The position numbers and the translations under genes were made by a program. 64,000 nt of DNA, from contig CM059972.1 of assembly GCA_030490835.1 (NCBI GenBank), positions 10,322,264 through 10,386,263 of the forward strand, written 5' to 3'. How positions within the stretch are numbered: position 1 is the stretch's first letter; each line of letters starts with the position of its first letter. The notes under the pieces were generated by a model. It was not told the DNA's origin. It saw only the letters and a program-made list of their open reading frames with translations, and ran no database searches. This DNA is from Annona cherimola (Eukaryota; Streptophyta; Magnoliopsida; Magnoliales; Annonaceae). Shown here piece after piece: positions 58,373 through 64,000 of the stretch.

Positions 58373-61300
58373 TGTCAATTTTTCGTAACTTGCTTTGATT
58401 TCTCAAACAGATCTCGATTTTCCCCGCGGATTCCCCCGCGCATCTCAGCCCTAGCTCAGACCGATGCTTCTGGAGCTCTCTGCGTACCCGCGTCGATACC
58501 ATTCTCCAGAATAGGAAACGGAAAAGCTTTCCCAATGTACTAAATTCTCGAAATTTCGAATTTTGACTAATTCCCTTTTCCTTAAATACACGGTTTTGAT
58601 GAGGAAAGATTGTAGGGAGAAGAAGAATCAGAATGCGAGAAACGGTTCAAGGAAGATACGCTGCTTTTGCTGCAAGGATTCGATTCGATTGCTGCTTCTC
58701 TGTGCCAGCTTACGAATAACCTAGATGCAGCAGCGCAAGTGAGGTTTTGCTCCTTGTTTGTGCCTTTTGAAATTGTTTTTTGTTTTAGCATGAGTGCATT
58801 ACAAGCAAGACTTGAAATTGCCGTGTTCTACTGGCCAGTAGGATTCAGATAATCACTCTGCTTTTTTTGTTGGAAGGAAGCATCATTTATTTTGTCAGCT
58901 GAGCAAGATTTACAACTAACCTGAGTATGTGTAGTATTAATAAATTGGTCATTCAAGTTTCAGCCTGTTTGGATGTGGATAGATAAAAATAAAGAAGAAA
59001 CAAAATCCCCCATTGTAGATAGGAATCTATATTTGCTTTTCTTGTAATGTAATCCCACTGTGGGTAGGCACGAGAACTCCAGAGGGATGCTATTTATTCC
59101 TTTATTGGGGTGCACGAAGAAGAAACTGTTTTAAAAAGGCCAATTTGAAACTGCCTATTAGCGTCTAGGATAATATTTAATGTTGGATGATCCTTATTTC
59201 TTCATTTTTAACTAAAGGCAATACAAGTAAGGCAACAGACAGCATCGATGCCTGCAAACTTCAGGGTCAACAACATATGACACTGTAACTGGGGTTGAGA
59301 ACTCCACTGGAATCCTGTTCTTCCATGTATTTGGGGGAATGATACTCATCGATATGTGTTCATGCATATTTGAGCTACGAAAGGAATGGAAAATGACCAA
59401 AAAATTATCTGGGGTGTTGAGATAGGGAATCTACATTTAAATTCATGCAATATCGAGATGGTCGAGAAAAACCTTCCCTGAACCAGGGAAACGCATGGAA
59501 TACATGCTTTTATTTATTCTAGTTATTTAGCTGGAATGAAGGTTGGACATAATCAGAAAATGACTGAATACAACTATGTCTGAACCAGGGAAATGTAAGG
59601 AAAGATACATGCTTTCATGTATTTTAGTTTTTTAGCTAGAACCAAGTATGGACATAACAACAATGGTTTCAAATTTCTGAGAAAAATGACTGAACACTGT
59701 TTAAATGTTCTAGTTATTCATTTCCGACTAAAGCCTCTTGAAGGGTCGTAATTTTACTTTATGAAGGACAAGAGGAAAGGACAATCCATGAAACTTTCCC
59801 ATTGGGCACAACACGTTAAGCATGTGTTTAGATCTTATATTTTATTTGGGTGGTGGGCTGTTATGGAGAAGGTATTTGCAAAAGGTGGCTCCAAATGTCA
59901 TAATGTTTCGTGAATTCGTCAAAACTTCGAATTTCATCATGTTTTATGAATTCTTCAAATTACATGTTTGGTTGGTGTCTTCAAATCAAGCTGCAAGTGC
60001 ACATGAAACTTGATATTTAAATCAAGATGTCTATGCTTAGGCATTGTTCTATATGTGTATAGTGTACCCTGAGCTCTGTCACATTGCAATGACTGTGCAA
60101 CAATCAATACAGTACATCCAAAATGGGTTTATGTCTCTTTAGATTTATTTTTAATACAACAAAGTGTGCATTTTCTTCCTTTTCACTGTCTGGTACAACT
60201 AAAATGGGTGTGCATGTCTCCTTAGATTTATTCTTAATGCAAAACGATGTGTGTGTTCTTTTCTATGTTCATTGTATTGACTCTACTTGTTTTGCCGCTC
60301 GTTCATTAACAAGGGAGCAAGTGATCTAGCTCAACCCTCTCTGAGACATTTGTTGCATAGAGATCCTGAGAAAGCAAAAGATGAAGGGGAAACACAGCAA
60401 GCAATAAATAAGCAGAGTCCTCTTAGCTTACCAGGAGAGAACGAACCTTTGGGTCAAAACGAAAACAAACAAAGCCCAACCAATGGTGGAAAGAATGAGA
60501 AGATGAATAAGGCTCGAAATGTTAGTTTTTTTTCAGTCTTCTTTTTTCGTTGTCTATCACCAGATGGTTCTTGAATTGAGGACTAACTCTTTCTTTACAT
60601 TTGACAGCTTGCTATTTCCATGGCAGCAAAAGCAGCTTCCTTGGCACGAGAACTAAAATCAATTAAATCAGATATGTGTTTCATGCAAGAGCGATGTGCA
60701 CTTCTTGAGGAGGAAAACAAAAGGCTTCGAGATGGCTTTGAAAAAGGCGAGAGACCAGATGAAGATGATTTGGTAACTTAGTTCATCTTTCTTCACATTT
60801 CATCAATTTTTAAACAGACTAAAAAATTTCCGCTTACCAAGAAAGAGAAAAAATACATAAGACGCATTTCAATGCACCTCATACTTGAATATTCAATTTT
60901 TTTTTTATGATGGAATATCTAAAGTTTTGAGTATGAAAAAAAAAAATTCCACTTGTTCATCCACACAGCTCACCATTTCACCACAACTTGAGCACTTGAC
61001 TGTCTCTAGCTTAATCACCCCTGCCACATGGAACTTGTCAAATGCACTTTAATAACAGAGGTACAACTATCTTCCTTAGCCCTAGGGACATCGAACACCG
61101 ATCTTTCTTGGCCTAGGGACATCAAAACTAGATTGAGAGGGTCTAATTAACATACACTCATCCTAAATTCTATTACATTCTTGAATAGTGTTGGAATCGG
61201 ATTCTTTTGCAGGTTAGACTTCAATTGGAGGCACTACTTGCGGAGAAATCCAGATTAGCAAGTGAGAATGCAAATTTAACTAGGGAGAACCAATGCCTTC

Positions 61301-61524
61301 ACCAACTTGTTGAGTATCATCAGCAGACTTCACAGGATCTGTCAGCATCATATGAGGAAGCAATATGTGGGGTGTGCTTGGATTTTTCGTCAGCAATCAG
61401 AGAAAATGAGAATGAGGATAATTATGATGATGACAGTGATAAAGAAGCTCCCCAAACACCTCAAAATGAGTTCCCTCCACTGCCCCACGATGAGGACTCA
61501 GAAAAGCAGCACCAATGCCCTTGA
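58259..61524 (+). CDS. Plant coiled-coil protein, six exons
   Basis: Exons 58259-58303, 58411-58536, 58616-58738, 60314-60520, 60608-60772 and 61213-61524 join without any shift to 978 bases (325 aa). All introns lie between codons and have GT/AG ends. Residues 58-98 hold [19 protein letters not shown] and [13 protein letters not shown] polar linker rich in Q, N, K and E follows. From about 168 comes a coiled coil: [20 protein letters not shown], then [13 protein letters not shown] and [38 protein letters not shown] with leucine spacing. The tail (about 270-325) is acidic and ends QHQCP. It resembles the plant family annotated in Arabidopsis as GRIP/coiled-coil or ELKS/CAST-like; function unknown. 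No membrane segment. Confidence 0.82.
58305..58369. repeat. (CT)n microsatellite forming most of intron 1
   Basis: About 32 uninterrupted CT units starting one base after the 5' splice site (AAG/GTCTCT). It makes up about 65 of the 107 bases of intron 1 (58304-58410). Confidence 0.9.
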
Positions 61525-62110
61525 AAATGACTGTGAATTCTTGAGCTATTTCCATATTTTGATTGAACAAGTATTGTTTCATCTAGTTCTGTTGATTTTT
61601 TGCTTTATGCTGTAAGATGATTCGTCTGGAAGAAATGCATAATGAATCCACTGCTTGATGACAGTGATAAAGAAGCTCCCCAAACCTGCTTTTGAGTGCC
61701 CTTGAAATTGACTATGAATTCTTGAGCTATTTCCATATTTTGATTGAACAAGTATTGTTTCATCTAGTTCTGTTAATTTTTTTGCCTTTATGCTGTAAGA
61801 TGATTCGTCTGGATGATATGCATAAGGAATCCACTGCTTGATGACAGTGATAAAAAATCAACATAATCATTGTCATCAACTGCTTGATGATAGTGATCTT
61901 GATAAATGACGGTGATAAAGAAGCTCCCCAAACATCTACTTTTGAGTTCCCTCCATCCCACATTAAGGACTCAGAAAACAACACCAATGCTCTTGAAATT
62001 AGCTATGAATTCTTGAGCTATTATTTTCATATTTTGATTTAATAATTAATGTTTCTTCTAGTTCTGCCGTTTTTTGGCCCCTTTATGTTGTAAGATTCAT
62101 TTGGAAGAAA
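61428..62110 (+). repeat. Triplicated 3' end of the coiled-coil gene
   Basis: The last coding part and 3' UTR are repeated in tandem: tgacagtgataaagaagctc at 61431 and 61659, and cttgatgacagtgataaa again at 61836. The third copy is rearranged and restarts at about 61906 (gacggtgataaagaagctcc). Each is followed by gaattcttgagctatttcc, catattttgatt and ttctagttctg text. Copies 2 and 3 lie after the stop codon of the gene. Confidence 0.75.
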
Positions 62111-62604
62111 TACATATGGAATAAAATCTTGATAATTGAAGGATCTCATCAATACATCTTTCAATGGTATTTGGCATTTACCCACACCCCTTTCTATACA
62201 TCTAGTTTTGTTTTATATAACTTTTTCCATCATTACTATATTCTAATTACTTTTTTTTACAACTAACCTATCTATTGTTCTCTTTACTCTTAATATCATT
62301 CCCATCATATCACGTTACTCTTATTTTTCTCTCATGTATAATTTTTTTTTATGAAATTCTCTCATGTATAATTGAATGCATATGGGACACATCATACATA
62401 GCAAAAAAATCTCATCACTCCTGCGCAGCTAATTAATCTCGGGGATCCAACATAATAGTCGTATTTTCAAACTTGAAATTTTGCTTTCGAATGGGTGCGA
62501 TCAATTCTTTTGATCCAATTTTAGAATATTCTTCAAACTGAAACTGTCATTTAACCACGTTCCTCTCATTAGAAGTATTAAAATTTTTATCATGAAGCTA
62601 ATAG
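62111..62604. other. Intergenic, nothing recognised
   Basis: AT-rich sequence with a small duplication of ctctcatgtataat (about 62330 and 62357). No gene or element seen. Confidence 0.5.
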
Positions 62605-62950
62605 GACGACAGCTCGGTTAGTCAGGTACGATAACGCATTCACCATCTACCTGTGTTCAAATCCCATCATAGGATTTAGATGTGTTTTAGGAGCTTAGTC
62701 TCCTATGTAAAATAGGTGGGAGTTTGTTATCTCTCCACTAGATAAATGAGAGCATGAAATTTAATGAAATGTGTCATCTGCCTGTGTTCAAATCCCATCA
62801 TGGGATTTAGGTGTGTGTTAGGAGCTTAGTCTCCTGTGTAAAATAGGTAGGAGTGGAGAGATATTTAGATGTGTGTTAGGAGCTTAGTCTCCTGTGTAAA
62901 ATAGGAAGGAGTTTGTTATCTCTCCACTGGATAAATGAGAGTAATGGTAA
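62605..62950. repeat. SINE-like segment with internal tandem duplications
   Basis: cagctcggttagtcaggta (A-box-like) and ctgtgttcaaatcccatca (B-box-like) suggest a tRNA-derived SINE start. Downstream, gtgttaggagcttagtctcc and gtgtaaaatagg occur three times (about 62680, 62815 and 62873), an uneven tandem triplication. Confidence 0.5.
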
Positions 62951-62951
62951 T

Positions 62952-63210
62952 ATGAAATAAAATTTAATGTATACCCCCCCAAAAAAAAATTATCATGAAG
63001 ATCATCACGACTATAGCAAACTTGAGTTCTGAATATGTTTCCTGGAATATGACTAACCAACTCTATCATTCAGCTTCCTGGTTACATATGAAATAAAATT
63101 TAATGTATACCCCCCAAAAAAATTATCATGACGATCATCACAACTGTAGCAAACTTGAGTTTTGAATATGTTTCCTGGAATATGACTAACCACTTCTATC
63201 ATTCAGCTCT
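62952..63210. repeat. Tandem duplication of about 136 bases
   Basis: tatgaaataaaatttaatgt through tatgactaaccaactctatc (62952-63070) is repeated almost exactly at 63087-63205, including the C-run/A-run cccccaaaaaa. Confidence 0.8.
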
Positions 63211-63555
63211 TAGTTACCCTAAGAGATGTCTTCGAATACAGCCCGTCTAACTATGAATTATACATAGGCATGAATTTCAAGGAAAATTGATAGCAAAATC
63301 TACGTACCAAACAATTACATCATCATGCATTACCGGTGGTATACATTGTAACCTGTAGGCATGCAACCGCTGAAGAGAATTCGGAGCCGCATATGTTTAA
63401 ACAGGCGGAGACATTTGTAAATGCTCGCATGATGTTCCACCGATATTTGTTGTTGCTACTGCTTCTTTCTTCTTCTTATTATTACTCATTGTTCCGTGAG
63501 TTTGAAGAAAATAAACTAATACTATGGTCCTGTGCACCATGGTGTTAGCTTCGGT
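63211..63555. other. Intergenic, nothing recognised
   Basis: A 70-codon frame at 63336-63548 (+) shows no family resemblance. Confidence 0.45.
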
Positions 63556-63886
63556 ACACGTCGATGCAAAAATTCATTTTTTATTTTTCTTGAAAAAATT
63601 TTATACAACGGTTAATCAAAGTGTTTAACGTGTGTATCAAGTTTTAATAATTTTGGAGATTTGTAGGTATTTTTTTTAGATTTTTAAAATTAGTGGCATT
63701 TTAGTAATTTTAAATTACGAAAAATGTCACTAATTTTAAAAAAATTCAAAAAATATTTACAAGTATCCAAAAATAGTAAAGCTTGATACACGTATTAAAT
63801 ATATTTTGATTAACAGTTATATAAAAAAAAAATTTAAAAATAAAAAATGAGTTAAATACATCCGGGTGCATTCAATCAACTGCCCT
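63556..63886. mobile_element. AT-rich foldback MITE
   Basis: Left arm acgtcgatgcaaaaattcat and right arm gttaaatacatccgggtgca are diverged inverted ends. Inside, gttaatcaaa / ttgattaac and tttagtaattttaaattac with its complement give a long foldback. Confidence 0.6.
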
Positions 63887-64000
63887 TATCTTTTTATAAC
63901 TTGTTCAATTTATTCAATCAAATTGGAAGGGTGAAGCGTTGTTGCAAAAAATTGTATGGTGGATGTGTATAAGCTAAAATGTTAATATGAAGTTAATTTT

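Noticed and set aside
58296..58535. Minus-strand frame with a long Arg/Glu repeat
   Set aside because: Pure translation of the (CT)n/(GA)n microsatellite in intron 1 plus the antisense of exon 2.

Overview
The window is nuclear DNA of a flowering plant: it is AT-rich, genes are split by GT-AG introns, intergenic space is packed with retrotransposons and MITEs, and the recognisable proteins are plant families (GT8 glucuronosyltransferase, UGT73-type glycosyltransferase, L-type lectin, a plant coiled-coil protein). I cannot name the species. Three genes look intact on the + strand: two tandem GUX4/5-like (GT8) genes at 12706-20948 and 36001-45145, and a six-exon coiled-coil protein gene at 58259-61524.

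Layout. 1-2574 holds MITEs and unassigned DNA. 2575-5094 (minus strand) is the C-terminal half of a UGT73-like pseudogene, itself interrupted by a 1,689-bp hAT-type element (2791-4479) that carries a truncated L-type lectin gene. At 5094/5095 the UGT sequence stops at a Copia-type LTR (5095-5546) followed by a decayed primer-binding site and leader. A matching LTR preceded by a Copia-like polypurine tract lies at 28888-29345, and directly beyond it is the missing N-terminal half of a UGT73 gene (29346-29960, minus). The two halves add up to about 477 codons, a full-length UGT. So 24 kb, including GUX copy 1, appears to sit inside one ancient Copia insertion in one UGT gene.

A segmental duplication dominates the rest. 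Unit 1 (about 6.5-28.4 kb) and unit 2 (about 31-57 kb) share the order: ~1.9-kb repeats, GUX gene, decayed SPOUT1/C9orf114-like RNA methyltransferase gene. Each serves as the empty-site control for the other. Unit 1 has gained an LTR element that still has its target duplication but no 3' LTR, with a solo LTR and a hAT MITE nested in it. Unit 2 has gained a LINE, several MITEs, a six-member MITE array and a 346-bp near-perfect hairpin, and has lost about 2 kb of the GUX upstream region.

Functionally, the GUX proteins would be Golgi type II membrane enzymes adding glucuronic acid to xylan in the cell wall. Both keep the DxD, NGGDQG and HxxGxKPW motifs and could be redundant or diverging paralogues. 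The coiled-coil gene has a conventional TATA/site II promoter, a first intron made almost entirely of a CT microsatellite, and a triplicated 3' end. No tRNA, rRNA or CRISPR feature was seen.
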